From: Clostridiaceae bacterium
Lineage (GTDB): Bacteria; Bacillota; Clostridia; Monoglobales; Firm-18
Reading direction: 5' to 3'
NCBI GenBank assembly: GCA_012511915.1
Contig: JAAZFB010000116.1
Span: 1 to 21,594, forward strand
DNA length: 21,594 bases
Part shown: piece after piece, positions 1 through 6,581 of the stretch
How the letters are laid out: each line of letters opens with the position of its first letter
Numbering within the stretch: position 1 is the first letter of the stretch
Translations under genes and position numbers: made by a program
The notes under the pieces: model-generated
Told to the model about the DNA's origin: nothing
Seen by the model: the letters and a program-made list of their open reading frames with translations, nothing else
Databases searched by the model: none

Positions 1-1256
1 ACACCGCAATTCCAGATTGCGTTATGCAGACGAAGTGCCTCATGTGGGTCTTGCGGAGGATTATCCACAATGAACCTGTCATATATCATACAGCCCCACT
101 CATACCAATGCGAGAAATGGGCTATATATCTTGCCATGGGGAAGTTTGTTTCGATTGCCTCTTTCATTGCCCAATATATCTTTTCGATGTTTGAATATGT
201 CGCGATAGAGTCCATTGTACCGAACATCTGAGGAAGGTCAAACATATGTCCCGGATAGAAGAAGGTTATTTTCTCCTTCCACCATTTTTCTCCGTAATCG
301 CTTCCCAAATCCTCTGCATTATATTTTGCAAAGGTTGACAAAAGCACTTTTTCCTCAACCTCAACTATGTCGGCAACACCCTCTATAGCAAGATTCATAA
401 ATGCTCCCTTTTTCTCCACACCTACGATTTTTTTGATAAGGGATGCGGTTTCCGCCTCGTCATAAAGACGCATTACAGAAGGCTTTATCTTGGTCAAAAG
501 CTCACGCCCTGCCGCAAAAGCATCTGTCAAATTTTTAAAGAGGAAAGCTCTGAACTTTCTTACCTCAGGCTGTGCATAAATTCTCATCTGCGCCTTTGTC
601 ATTATGCCCAGCGTACCCTCCGAACCGATAAAAATTTGATTAAGGTCAGGTCCTGCGGCGTGCTTCGGTGCCGGTGATGTATTTATAATGTCGCCGTTAG
701 GAAGAACAACCTCCATGCCAAGCACCATATCGTCAATTTTACCGTATTTTGTTGATACAACGCCAATTCCCCTGTGTGCAAGAAATCCGCCGACTGTAGA
801 GCAGGTAAGTGAGCTTGGGTAGTGCATTGTCGCATAACCCTTTTCGTTTGCCGCCCATTCGATATGCTTATATATAGCACCTGTTCCGCATTCTATATAC
901 ATTGAATCGGTATTAACGTCATATATTTCATTCATTCTCTTTGTATTTAAGAGAATTCCCCCGGCTACCGGAAGCGCTCCGCCCTGTGTTCCGCCGCCGC
1001 CTCCCCATGTTGTTACGGGGATCTTATAATAATTTGCAATTTTTAGTACTGCAGAAGTTTCCTGAGCATTTTTCGGAGATACTATATAATCAGCTTCCGG
1101 CATTTTCTCACCGCAATCAGCCCATTTCCTTGGGAGCCAAAAATAATCCACTCCGTGCAAAAGCTTGTCAATCTCACGCACGGAGCAATTCTCACGCCCC
1201 ACCGCATCTTCAAGCTCGCTTAAAATTACATCAAACATAAAACTGTTCAGTTGCAT
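1..1256 (-). CDS. FAD-binding oxidoreductase (GlcD/AGPS-like FAD-linked oxidase), C-terminus missing
   Basis: The first 418 codons of a flavoprotein of the VAO/PCMH fold; the 3' end lies beyond the window edge. The start ATG at 1256-1254 follows an AGGGGG ribosome binding site. The FAD-binding PCMH domain shows the glycine-rich stretch TWGGGGGTQGGALPVAGG (about residue 80) and the segment PDLNQIFIGSEGTLGIMTKA (about residue 205), typical of glycolate oxidase GlcD, D-lactate dehydrogenase and alkyl-DHAP synthase relatives. A later HFSHWYEWG segment resembles the substrate-side His motif of the alkyl-DHAP-synthase-like branch. The substrate is unknown. The gene lies directly behind a sugar-isomerase remnant and probably shares its promoter, so a role in oxidising a sugar-derived hydroxy acid is plausible inference. 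The family call is strong; the exact reaction is not determined. Confidence 0.85.
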   Translation of the reverse strand, partial: MQLNSFMFDVILSELEDAVGRENCSVREIDKLLHGVDYFWLPRKWADCGEKMPEADYIVSPKNAQETSAVLKIANYYKIPVTTWGGGGGTQGGALPVAGGILLNTKRMNEIYDVNTDSMYIECGTGAIYKHIEWAANEKGYATMHYPSSLTCSTVGGFLAHRGIGVVSTKYGKIDDMVLGMEVVLPNGDIINTSPAPKHAAGPDLNQIFIGSEGTLGIMTKAQMRIYAQPEVRKFRAFLFKNLTDAFAAGRELLTKIKPSVMRLYDEAETASLIKKIVGVEKKGAFMNLAIEGVADIVEVEEKVLLSTFAKYNAEDLGSDYGEKWWKEKITFFYPGHMFDLPQMFGTMDSIATYSNIEKIYWAMKEAIETNFPMARYIAHFSHWYEWGCMIYDRFIVDNPPQDPHEALRLHNAIWNCG

Positions 1257-1268
1257 TCTCTTTTCCCC

Positions 1269-1557
1269 CTAATTATTTATATCATCGTATATAAGCCCCG
1301 GTACGAACTTACAGAATTCCTTCAAAGTATCCGCAAGGTGTCCGCCAACCTCACTCATATGGTGAATGACCTTCATCATTCAAAAAATCTATATCAACAA
1401 ACTCTGTTTTTTCGTCTGTGTAATTCTTTTTTAGGTAATCAACAAGTTTTTCCTTGTTTGCAACCGCATAATCCGGATTAAAAATCCCTGTTCGCTTTGG
1501 ACCAGGTAGATATCGCCTTTCGGGAACAAGACCGATTTTTAATTTGTAATCAAGCAT
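1269..1557 (-). pseudogene. Sugar isomerase (L-fucose isomerase-like) remnant with internal deletion
   Basis: A reading frame starts at ATG 1557-1555 behind an AGGCGG ribosome binding site with MLDYKLKIGLVPERRYLPGP, which resembles the N-terminus of L-fucose/L-arabinose isomerase-like proteins. It meets a stop at about residue 68, after FLNDEGHSPYE. In another frame, starting a few bases before that stop, the sequence HHMSEVGGHLADTLKEFCK runs to a TAG at 1271-1269 and looks like the C-terminal tail of the same family. The two ends therefore appear joined by an out-of-frame deletion of the roughly 400-residue middle. The remnant sits between the minus-strand promoter and the FAD oxidase. The family assignment rests on pattern recognition only. 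Confidence 0.6.
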
Positions 1558-1570
1558 AACCGCACCGCCT

Positions 1571-1587
1571 AAAAAGTTTATTTTCAC
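1571..1587. promoter_or_regulatory. Putative RpiR operator at the minus-strand start site
   Basis: On the minus strand this 17-mer reads GTGAAAATAAACTTTTT. It matches 13 of 17 positions of the reverse complement of the palindrome at 1680-1696 and covers the expected transcription start of the leftward promoter. Inference: a weaker copy of the operator of the adjacent RpiR-type regulator. Confidence 0.45.
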
Positions 1588-1591
1588 TTTA

Positions 1592-1620
1592 ATTTTAGCA
1601 TAAAAGAAATTAAATTTCAA
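1592..1620 (-). promoter_or_regulatory. Promoter of the isomerase-remnant/FAD-oxidase operon
   Basis: On the minus strand: -35 TTGAAA (1620-1615), 17-nt spacer, -10 TAAAAT (1597-1592). The start would fall near 1585, inside the operator-like sequence at 1571-1587. Confidence 0.65.
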
Positions 1621-1646
1621 TAGTTTTTGAAAAATTATTTTACTTA

Positions 1647-1675
1647 TTGACAGTTATTTTAATCTATTATATAAT
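1647..1675 (+). promoter_or_regulatory. Consensus sigma-A promoter of the rpiR-like gene
   Basis: TTGACA (1647-1652), exactly 17 nt, TATAAT (1670-1675): a perfect vegetative consensus. The predicted start near 1682 falls inside the palindrome at 1680-1696, which suggests strong but repressible autoregulated transcription. Confidence 0.85.
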
Positions 1676-1679
1676 ATAA

Positions 1680-1696
1680 ATGAAATTTATTTTCAT
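1680..1696. promoter_or_regulatory. Palindromic operator ATGAAA-N5-TTTCAT
   Basis: ATGAAATTTATTTTCAT is a perfect 6-bp inverted repeat with a 5-bp centre, immediately downstream of the TATAAT box and over the predicted start. RpiR-family regulators commonly bind such A/T-rich dyads beside their own gene. A related copy lies on the divergent promoter. Confidence 0.6.
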
Positions 1697-1711
1697 TTTG
1701 GAGCGATTTTC

Positions 1712-2554
1712 ATGAATAATATTATGCTTAGAATTGAAACTTTATATAATGATATGGGACGTGGAGAGAAGAACATTGCTGATTGGATTTTGGAAAACAA
1801 GGGTGAAATGATAAGCCGTTCACTAAGTGACTTAGCCGGAAAATGCGGTAGCGGAGAGGCAACAATAGTACGCTTTGCAAGACGTTTGGGGCTTGTAGGC
1901 TATCAGGCGCTTAAAATATCAATAGCACAGGAAACCGCGAACACTAAACCTGTTGTTAATGAAAGTATAAAAAAGAGCGACACCTGCTTCGAGGTATTTT
2001 CAAAGGTCGCAAACGATATATACAACTCACTTGAGCATACGAAAAAGGTTTTGAATAATGGCAATTTAGAAAAAGCGGCTAAGAGTATCATAACTGCAAA
2101 ACGAATTGCAATTTTCGGGCTTGGAAACTCTGCCTCCGTTGCAATCGACGCGCAGCATAAGCTGTTGAGGGCAGGGCTTGATGCCGCCGCCTACTGCGAC
2201 AATCATATGCAAGCGATTGCCGCATCACATCTTACGGAAAATGACGTTGCAATCGGCATTTCACACTCCGGCTCGTCAAAGGACGTGGTTGAGGCATTAG
2301 GGCTTGCAATAGAGGCAGGAGCCTCAACTATTTGCATTACGAACTTCGGTAAATCTCCCATATTAAAAAAGAGTGATATAACACTTTTCACCGCCTCGGA
2401 AGAAACAAAGCACAATATACTCGGTATGAACTCACGAATTGCACAGCTTGCGATAATCGACTCTATTTATGTTTATATAATACTGAACAAAGACAATGAA
2501 GCAGTTACTGCTGTACAAAACACTGAAAAAGCACTGCAAAGCAAAAAATATTAA
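1712..2554 (+). CDS. RpiR/MurR-family transcriptional regulator (HTH_6 + SIS)
   Basis: 280 residues, the usual family length. Residues 1-77 form the N-terminal RpiR-type helix-turn-helix domain, including LSDLAGKCGSGEATIVRFAR and the LGLVGYQALK segment. Residues about 120-250 form a sugar-isomerase (SIS) phosphosugar-binding domain with AIFGLGNSAS and the serine-rich GISHSGSSKDVVE motif that contacts the phosphosugar. The start ATG has GGAG 8 nt upstream. The gene is divergent from the isomerase-remnant/FAD-oxidase operon, and both promoters carry related dyads at their start sites, so it probably represses both until a sugar phosphate is bound. The ligand is unknown. The gene looks intact although one of its probable target genes is broken. 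Confidence 0.92.
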   Translation: MNNIMLRIETLYNDMGRGEKNIADWILENKGEMISRSLSDLAGKCGSGEATIVRFARRLGLVGYQALKISIAQETANTKPVVNESIKKSDTCFEVFSKVANDIYNSLEHTKKVLNNGNLEKAAKSIITAKRIAIFGLGNSASVAIDAQHKLLRAGLDAAAYCDNHMQAIAASHLTENDVAIGISHSGSSKDVVEALGLAIEAGASTICITNFGKSPILKKSDITLFTASEETKHNILGMNSRIAQLAIIDSIYVYIILNKDNEAVTAVQNTEKALQSKKY

Positions 2555-2582
2555 AATTTAATATGAAGCTATTTTATAAATT

Positions 2583-2630
2583 AGACCTGTCCGGAAATTC
2601 AATCACGGCGGCGTAACCGGTCTTTTTTTT
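2583..2630 (+). terminator. Probable terminator of the rpiR-like gene
   Basis: AGACC (2583-2587) pairs with GGTCT (2619-2623), with further CCGG pairing possible inside, followed by eight T residues at 2623-2630. The stem is short, so this is a moderate call supported mainly by position and the T-run. Confidence 0.45.
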
Positions 2631-2659
2631 CGTGTGGACGCACGACCGTAACCCGCTAA

Positions 2660-2702
2660 TACTAATTCGCAATTAATGAAATTTTTCTAACGGGAATTAG
2701 TA
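2660..2702. mobile_element. TACTA palindromic element, type A (43 bp), copy 1
   Basis: Ends TACTAATTCGC and (G)GGAATTAGTA form an 11-bp inverted repeat, with one substitution in the right arm, around an AT-rich loop. Copies of identical length lie at 2789-2831, 4065-4107 and about 20069-20111. It is too short to code for anything and behaves like a miniature inverted-repeat element. The flanks are TAA and TTA, so no clean target duplication is seen for this copy. Confidence 0.8.
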
Positions 2703-2705
2703 TTA

Positions 2706-2831
2706 TACTATTCCTCATTTAAAATATTGACAAACTTTTTTTGTCAATAGCGGCCGCAATCAGCGGCCGTTAATAGGAAAATAGTATTTACTAATTCGCA
2801 ATTAATGAAATTTTTCTAACGCGAATTAGTA
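2706..2831. mobile_element. TACTA composite palindromic element (B+A), copy 1, at a stop codon
   Basis: A 126-bp unit: an 81-bp B part (TACTATTCC...GGAAAATAGTA), TT, and a 43-bp A part (TACTAATTCGC...GCGAATTAGTA). The B part contains a TTGACAAA/TTTGTCAA hairpin and a CGGCCGC-AATCAG-CGGCCG hairpin. It is flanked by TTA at 2703-2705 and TTA at 2832-2834, a probable 3-bp target duplication. The right TTA is the complement of the TAA stop codon of the adjacent minus-strand phosphodiesterase gene, so the gene kept its own stop. The same B+A unit recurs at 19872-20111, so it appears to move as one piece. Confidence 0.8.
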
Positions 2832-3605
2832 TTAAAAAACAGATTTACCTTCCCATTCGGGAGCGGCATGTACTCCCATTATTTTTGCAATTGTAGGAGC
2901 AATATCGAGGATGCTTCCGCCTGAAAACTGTCTACCTTTTTCGAACATTTTTCCAATATAAAAATTAGGTATCGTCATATCTTCAGCCATATCACTTCCA
3001 TGACTGCGATCGTGTCCACCGTGGTCTGCAGTAATAATAATAGTATATTCATTCCCGCATTGCTCGATTACTCTGCGTACATTGTCAATAGCAAGATTTA
3101 TTCTTTCAAGGTATGCCTCGCTCATCCAACCGTTATCATGACCACCCTTTTCATCGGTTTCAACCATGTAAAGGAATACAAAATCCGGTTTTCTTGAAGA
3201 AATTATTTCCAATGCACGTTCAGTCAAGTTCTTATCGCTATATTCCTCACTGTACGCTTGAATAAATTCCGCATATTTGAGTGAGCCCGGTCTTGCAACA
3301 TCGCGCAGATTTTCCCAACCGTAATAAAAAGCATTAATAGAGCCAGCATTTGAAAGCTGCTCAAAAAGGCCATTAATCGGTCTCACCATTGGCATATAAT
3401 CGTTTGTTGTCATCCCGTGCCTTTCCGGCGGAACACTGTGAAACAACGACATATGACAAGGAAATGTAACTGATGGCATAACCGTTCTTGCACTGAGAGT
3501 ATAATATGCCATCTGCATTAATGTATCTACAAAGGGGTTTTTGCAGTTTAGCAATCCGTCAGGTCTCATACCATCAATTGAAATTAAAATGACTTTGTTT
3601 TTCAT
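2832..3605 (-). CDS. Type I phosphodiesterase / nucleotide pyrophosphatase (alkaline phosphatase superfamily)
   Basis: 257 residues, intact and compact. Metal and catalytic positions of the superfamily are visible: ISIDGMRPD (Asp11, metal), MPSVTFPCHMS (Thr47, the expected nucleophile), ETDEKGGHD (Asp151/His156), and ITADHGGHDRSHG (Asp194/His195 and His202). There is no signal peptide, so the enzyme should be cytoplasmic. The family hydrolyses phosphodiester or phosphate-ester bonds in nucleotides or sugar phosphates; the substrate is not predictable here. The start ATG has AAGGAG 8 nt upstream. The gene follows the rhamnosidase stump and probably depends on the promoter at 3960-3988. Its TAA stop coincides with one copy of the TTA duplication of the neighbouring palindromic element. 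Confidence 0.88.
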   Translation of the reverse strand: MKNKVILISIDGMRPDGLLNCKNPFVDTLMQMAYYTLSARTVMPSVTFPCHMSLFHSVPPERHGMTTNDYMPMVRPINGLFEQLSNAGSINAFYYGWENLRDVARPGSLKYAEFIQAYSEEYSDKNLTERALEIISSRKPDFVFLYMVETDEKGGHDNGWMSEAYLERINLAIDNVRRVIEQCGNEYTIIITADHGGHDRSHGSDMAEDMTIPNFYIGKMFEKGRQFSGGSILDIAPTIAKIMGVHAAPEWEGKSVF

Positions 3606-3658
3606 ATTCTTTTCTCCTTAACTTTTATATTACTTTTGTTGATTTTTCGAGTATTATA

Positions 3659-3904
3659 CTAAACAGTAGCTTTATAGTTGTACCTTGTACACGGTTCAAG
3701 CTCAGTCCCGCTATAAACAATACCCATGCTGTCTTCCGATTTAACAATGCCGGTATCCCACACGGAATCGCATTGAATTCTGTAGGACGTCTGAAAAACA
3801 TTTTGTCCCGAGCTTTCAAGTTTCCATGAAAAGCGGGTATGTGACTCATCAATGCCAAGCGGAAATCTGAGATACTCACATTTCAGATCCACACATTTCA
3901 GCAT
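3659..3904 (-). pseudogene. Alpha-L-rhamnosidase (GH78-like) N-terminal stump
   Basis: ATG 3904-3902 follows AAGGATGTG and begins MLKCVDLKCEYLRFPLGI, continuing with THTRFSWKLESS-like and QTSYRIQCDS segments. This is the characteristic opening of bacterial alpha-L-rhamnosidases (N-terminal fibronectin-III-like domain), but the frame ends with TAG after ELEPCTRYNYKATV, about 81 residues instead of the usual 800 or more. Sequence after the stop leads straight into the ribosome binding site of the phosphodiesterase gene, so about 2.5 kb, including the catalytic domain, appears to be deleted. It lost its function but probably still serves as transcribed leader for the downstream gene. Confidence 0.7.
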
Positions 3905-3936
3905 AAAAATCACATCCTTAATTTGAGAGTAATAAT

Positions 3937-3953
3937 AGTAGGCTCAGCCTACT
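3937..3953. promoter_or_regulatory. Perfect 7-bp palindrome at the start of the rhamnosidase-remnant transcript
   Basis: AGTAGGC-TCA-GCCTACT is a perfect dyad at the predicted start of the minus-strand promoter, which fits an operator. A T-run follows on the plus strand, so a plus-strand terminator is the alternative, but no plus-strand gene lies upstream to need one. Confidence 0.5.
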
Positions 3954-3959
3954 TTTTTT

Positions 3960-3988
3960 ATGGTATATCTATTTTGATTGGTTGTCAA
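3960..3988 (-). promoter_or_regulatory. Promoter of the rhamnosidase-remnant/phosphodiesterase operon
   Basis: On the minus strand: TTGACA (3988-3983), 17 nt, TACCAT (3965-3960). The start lands on the palindrome at 3937-3953. Confidence 0.6.
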
Positions 3989-4064
3989 TGGCTTTTTGGC
4001 AAAAGTTATTTAATGCAACCATTTGTTAAAAACCGTCCCTTGAAAACAAATATATCATACCTTA

Positions 4065-4107
4065 TACTAATTCGCAATTAATGAAATTTTTCTAACGCGA
4101 ATTAGTA
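4065..4107. mobile_element. TACTA palindromic element, type A, copy 3 (solitary)
   Basis: 43 bp, TACTAATTCGC...GCGAATTAGTA, identical in length and nearly identical in sequence to the copies near 2700 and 20090. Flanks are TTA (left) and TAA (right), so the outer dyad extends by 3 bp and a 3-bp duplication is not evident. The surrounding 3989-4308 stretch holds no gene I can support. Confidence 0.8.
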
Positions 4108-4309
4108 TAATGTTTTTTAGAAAGAGCCTGAGCTGTTTCATGATATACGCCCTCAAAATCTTCAATATTCTTTCGTCATGTGCGGCATCAGCTGTTTTTT
4201 CATATCCGCAATGCATTCGTAAATTTTCGTAAATTTTTTCTGTAAATTTCAAAATACCCCTTTTCAAATTGCGTGTAGGTGTGTTATGATAATATAGTTT
4301 TAAGGATAT

Positions 4310-4393
4310 CCGAGTGTGGCGGAATTGGCAGACATGCCAGATTTAGGTTCTGGTGGTAATCCCGTGCAACCTCGATTCCTGTCATCCGCACCA
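4310..4393 (+). tRNA. tRNA-Leu(UAG)-like gene with damaged acceptor and T stems
   Basis: The D-arm GGCGGAATTGGCAGAC, a perfect anticodon arm CCAGA-TTTAGGT-TCTGG with anticodon TAG, a class II variable arm and an encoded CCA end identify tRNA-Leu. The 3' acceptor strand CATCCGC does not match the 5' strand CCGAGTG: two of seven pairs fail and one is a wobble. The T arm reads GCAAC-CTCGATT-CCTGT, where two pairs fail and the invariant T54 is C. It is probably a decaying or recombined tRNA. It stands next to the recombinase end of the mobile element, so it could mark an old integration site. Confidence 0.6.
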
Positions 4394-4394
4394 T

Positions 4395-4445
4395 GCCGAG
4401 TGTTGTTATAGGACTTTTTAGTCCTTTGCAACACTCGGCTTTTGT
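4395..4445 (+). terminator. Strong terminator after the tRNA-like gene
   Basis: GCCGAGTGTTG (4395-4405) pairs perfectly with CAACACTCGGC (4429-4439). A nested AGGACT/AGTCCT hairpin fills the loop and a T-rich tract follows. It lies between the tRNA and the convergent recombinase gene. The 8-mer CCGAGTGT in its left arm also occurs at the 5' end of the tRNA-like gene. Confidence 0.8.
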
Positions 4446-4453
4446 TTTGCCCA

Positions 4454-6181
4454 CTAAACGGCTTTCTGTGATGGGACGTAGCTTGTCGCTACTCCCTGCC
4501 GTGTTTGGATAGTTACGTCTGTTTCGGGAAGCTGTGACAAATTCGGAATTTCTATTGAGCCTATGCAGTTCCAATGAATGGTGAGCTTTTGAACGTTCAC
4601 GCCGTCTATTCGCTCTGACTGATGTACTTCTATCTTTTCAATCAGTTCGTTCATCATCCGCTCGGTCAGCTTCTTCACACGGGTATATTTCCGCACCATT
4701 TTGATGAACATATCTGTACTCATGACTTTATCCGTCATATTTTTAATTTCTGTTTTTAAAACCTTTATCTTTTCGGAAAGCTCAGCCTGTTCATTATTGT
4801 ACCGCTGTGACATTTTTGCAAACCGTGTGTCGTCAATCTTTCCTGCGACGTTATCCTCATACATTCGGTTGAACAGCTTGTCTAATTCACTATCCCGTTC
4901 AAGCATGGCATTTAATTCTTTCTGTTTGGTTCGCCGCTCGCTCTCTGCTGCCTTTTGTGAATGTCCGGCAACCAGCTTTACAAACTCGTCCTCATACTTT
5001 ACCGCATATTTTGTTAAACGCTGTATTTCCCCTAACATAACCTGCTCCAAGAAATCCACACGGATATAATGGGTAGAGTTGCAAAGCTTATGTTTGCCGA
5101 TGTTGTAATTCCGGCAGTTAAAATACTTGATGTCGGGATTAGCCTGATTAAAGTGGTAATTCAGCGTACCGCCACAGTCTGCACAGAACAGCAAGCCGGA
5201 AAACATATTTTTTTCACCGTCACGAGTTTTCCGTTTCCTCACCTTGCCCCGTTTTGCCTGTATTCTTTCCCACGTTTCACGGTCAATTATCGGCTCATGA
5301 ACATCCTTGAAAATCACCCTGTTTTCCTCTGCGTTCTCAATACGCTTTTTATTCTTGTATGACTTTGAATAGGTTTTGAAGTTAATCACATCACCGCAGT
5401 ATTCCTGCAACCTTAGGATTTTGAGAACCGTGGAATCATTCCAATGACTACCCACCGGGTTTTTCTTTCCTCCCCTCGGTAAGCCTTTGGAATACCAATA
5501 ATTCATTGGAGTTAGTATGCCCTCGTCCGTCAGGATTGAGGCAACCTGATGCATTCCTTTACCGTCCAGCGTTAAGCTGAAAATCCTGCGTACCACGGCT
5601 GCTACTTCTTCGTCTATTACCCACTTTTTCGGATTGTCCGGGTCTTTCATGTAGCCGTATGGGGGAGGTGAAAGCGGTTCTCCTGAATTTCCCTTTACGC
5701 TGTTGCTTGCCCTGCGGTTCTTGCTGATGTCGCGGGCATACCATTCCGACATGATGTTGATAAAGGGGGCAAATTCATTTTCCCCTTCCGCTGAGTCCAT
5801 ACCGTCAGATACCGATACCAAGCGTATGTCGTGTTCGGGGAAAAAGCATTCCGTAAGCCGTCCGACCTCGATGTAGTTCCTTCCCAAGCGCGACATATCC
5901 TTAACAAAAACGGCGGCTATGTATCCCTTTTCAAGCTCCGTAAGCATTTCCTTAAAGCTCGGTCTGTCCATTGTCACACCTGATACTCCATCGTCAATAA
6001 AGACAAGAAGATTGGCGAACCCTTTTTCCTTTGCAACCTTTGACAACAGCTTTTTTTGATTGCTAATGCTGTTGCTCTCACCGTCTAAATTGTCGTCACG
6101 TGACAGCCGAAGGTACAGTGCGGCGGTTATATCACGATTCTTACGGGTCAAGGCTGCGGTTTGTTTATTTGACTGTTTCAT
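4454..6181 (-). CDS. Large serine recombinase, TnpX-type (resolvase + recombinase + zinc ribbon)
   Basis: 575 residues from the ATG at 6181-6179, chosen because AAGGAG lies just upstream; a longer in-frame start at 6259 would lie inside the promoter. The N-terminal resolvase domain has ALYLRLSRDD (Ser27 nucleophile) and NSISNQKKLL. SRLGRNYIEVG and a recombinase domain follow, then a zinc ribbon CADCGGTL...NCRNYNIGKHKLCN, a coiled coil of about 90 residues (ESERRTKQKELNAMLERD onward) and a C-terminal DUF4368-like region. This is the usual build of recombinases that excise and integrate Tn4451-type mobilizable transposons through a covalent Ser-DNA intermediate. It lies at the probable left end of the element, converging on the tRNA-like gene, and ends in TAG. 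Confidence 0.92.
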   Translation of the reverse strand: MKQSNKQTAALTRKNRDITAALYLRLSRDDNLDGESNSISNQKKLLSKVAKEKGFANLLVFIDDGVSGVTMDRPSFKEMLTELEKGYIAAVFVKDMSRLGRNYIEVGRLTECFFPEHDIRLVSVSDGMDSAEGENEFAPFINIMSEWYARDISKNRRASNSVKGNSGEPLSPPPYGYMKDPDNPKKWVIDEEVAAVVRRIFSLTLDGKGMHQVASILTDEGILTPMNYWYSKGLPRGGKKNPVGSHWNDSTVLKILRLQEYCGDVINFKTYSKSYKNKKRIENAEENRVIFKDVHEPIIDRETWERIQAKRGKVRKRKTRDGEKNMFSGLLFCADCGGTLNYHFNQANPDIKYFNCRNYNIGKHKLCNSTHYIRVDFLEQVMLGEIQRLTKYAVKYEDEFVKLVAGHSQKAAESERRTKQKELNAMLERDSELDKLFNRMYEDNVAGKIDDTRFAKMSQRYNNEQAELSEKIKVLKTEIKNMTDKVMSTDMFIKMVRKYTRVKKLTERMMNELIEKIEVHQSERIDGVNVQKLTIHWNCIGSIEIPNLSQLPETDVTIQTRQGVATSYVPSQKAV

Positions 6182-6196
6182 TTTACACTCCTTTCC

Positions 6197-6251
6197 GACG
6201 GTCAAATAAACAGTATTTACGATTAAGCTTACTATACCATATTTGACCGTC
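6197..6251. repeat. 12-bp inverted repeat bracketing the recombinase start region
   Basis: GACGGTCAAATA (6197-6208) and its exact reverse complement TATTTGACCGTC (6240-6251), 31 bp apart. On the minus strand one arm lies in the promoter spacer and the other between the start site and the ribosome binding site. This suits an autoregulatory operator pair; a recombinase accessory site is the alternative. Confidence 0.7.
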
Positions 6252-6259
6252 TTTGTCAC
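6231..6259 (-). promoter_or_regulatory. Promoter of the TnpX-type recombinase
   Basis: On the minus strand: GTGACA (6259-6254), 17 nt, TATAGT (6236-6231), with the 12-bp inverted repeat overlapping spacer and leader. Confidence 0.6.
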
Positions 6260-6282
6260 CAGCTTATAGGAAATTTTTTTAT

Positions 6283-6474
6283 TTATTCTGCATTTTTTAC
6301 AGCATCCTCCGCTATAAGCCGTGCAAGAACAGCCGTTACGGTTTCGGCATTACCCTGACGAAAAACACCGTCAACCACCGCCGTTGTTTTTCCTATCCTG
6401 TATGTTGCTGTTTTGGCAATTTCAATGCATGGCGGTTTAAGCTGCTTTTTGTAAGTCGTTTTTTCTCTGTCCAT
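6283..6474 (-). CDS. Small TnpW-like transposon protein
   Basis: 63 residues from the ATG at 6474-6472, preceded by AAAGGACGG; an upstream in-frame extension lacks a better ribosome binding site. The core TATYRIGKTTAVVDGVF followed by AETVTAVLARLIAED resembles the small TnpW-like proteins that sit beside the large recombinase in Tn4451-type elements (a hydrophobic strand with IG-T, then an amphipathic helix). Their function is not established. It lies 101 bp upstream of the recombinase start and on the same strand, so cotranscription is possible. The call rests on similarity recalled from the family and on context. Confidence 0.55.
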   Translation of the reverse strand: MDREKTTYKKQLKPPCIEIAKTATYRIGKTTAVVDGVFRQGNAETVTAVLARLIAEDAVKNAE

Positions 6475-6512
6475 ATGTAATGGCCGTCCTTTCAATTTTT
6501 TTGAATTTCGTC

Positions 6513-6541
6513 TTGACATTTTCTTCAATCTCTTGTATAAT
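6513..6541 (+). promoter_or_regulatory. Consensus promoter of the sigma-like gene
   Basis: TTGACA (6513-6518), 17 nt, TATAAT (6536-6541): perfect vegetative consensus. It gives a leader of about 115 nt before the GTG start at 6662. Confidence 0.85.
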
Positions 6542-6581
6542 CACTTTATGTAATTGTTAAATTTAATTTACTATTACATAA

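Noticed and set aside
2660..2831. CRISPR array
   Set aside because: The repeats are palindromic elements of unequal type, without regular spacing or spacers; they move as individual units with target duplications.
3625..3879. Second minus-strand frame over the rhamnosidase stump
   Set aside because: It is an out-of-frame shadow; only the frame starting at 3904 resembles a protein family.
4454..6259. 601-residue version of the large recombinase starting at 6259
   Set aside because: The extra N-terminus would be encoded within the promoter and inverted repeat; the ATG at 6181 has a good ribosome binding site and leads directly into the resolvase domain.
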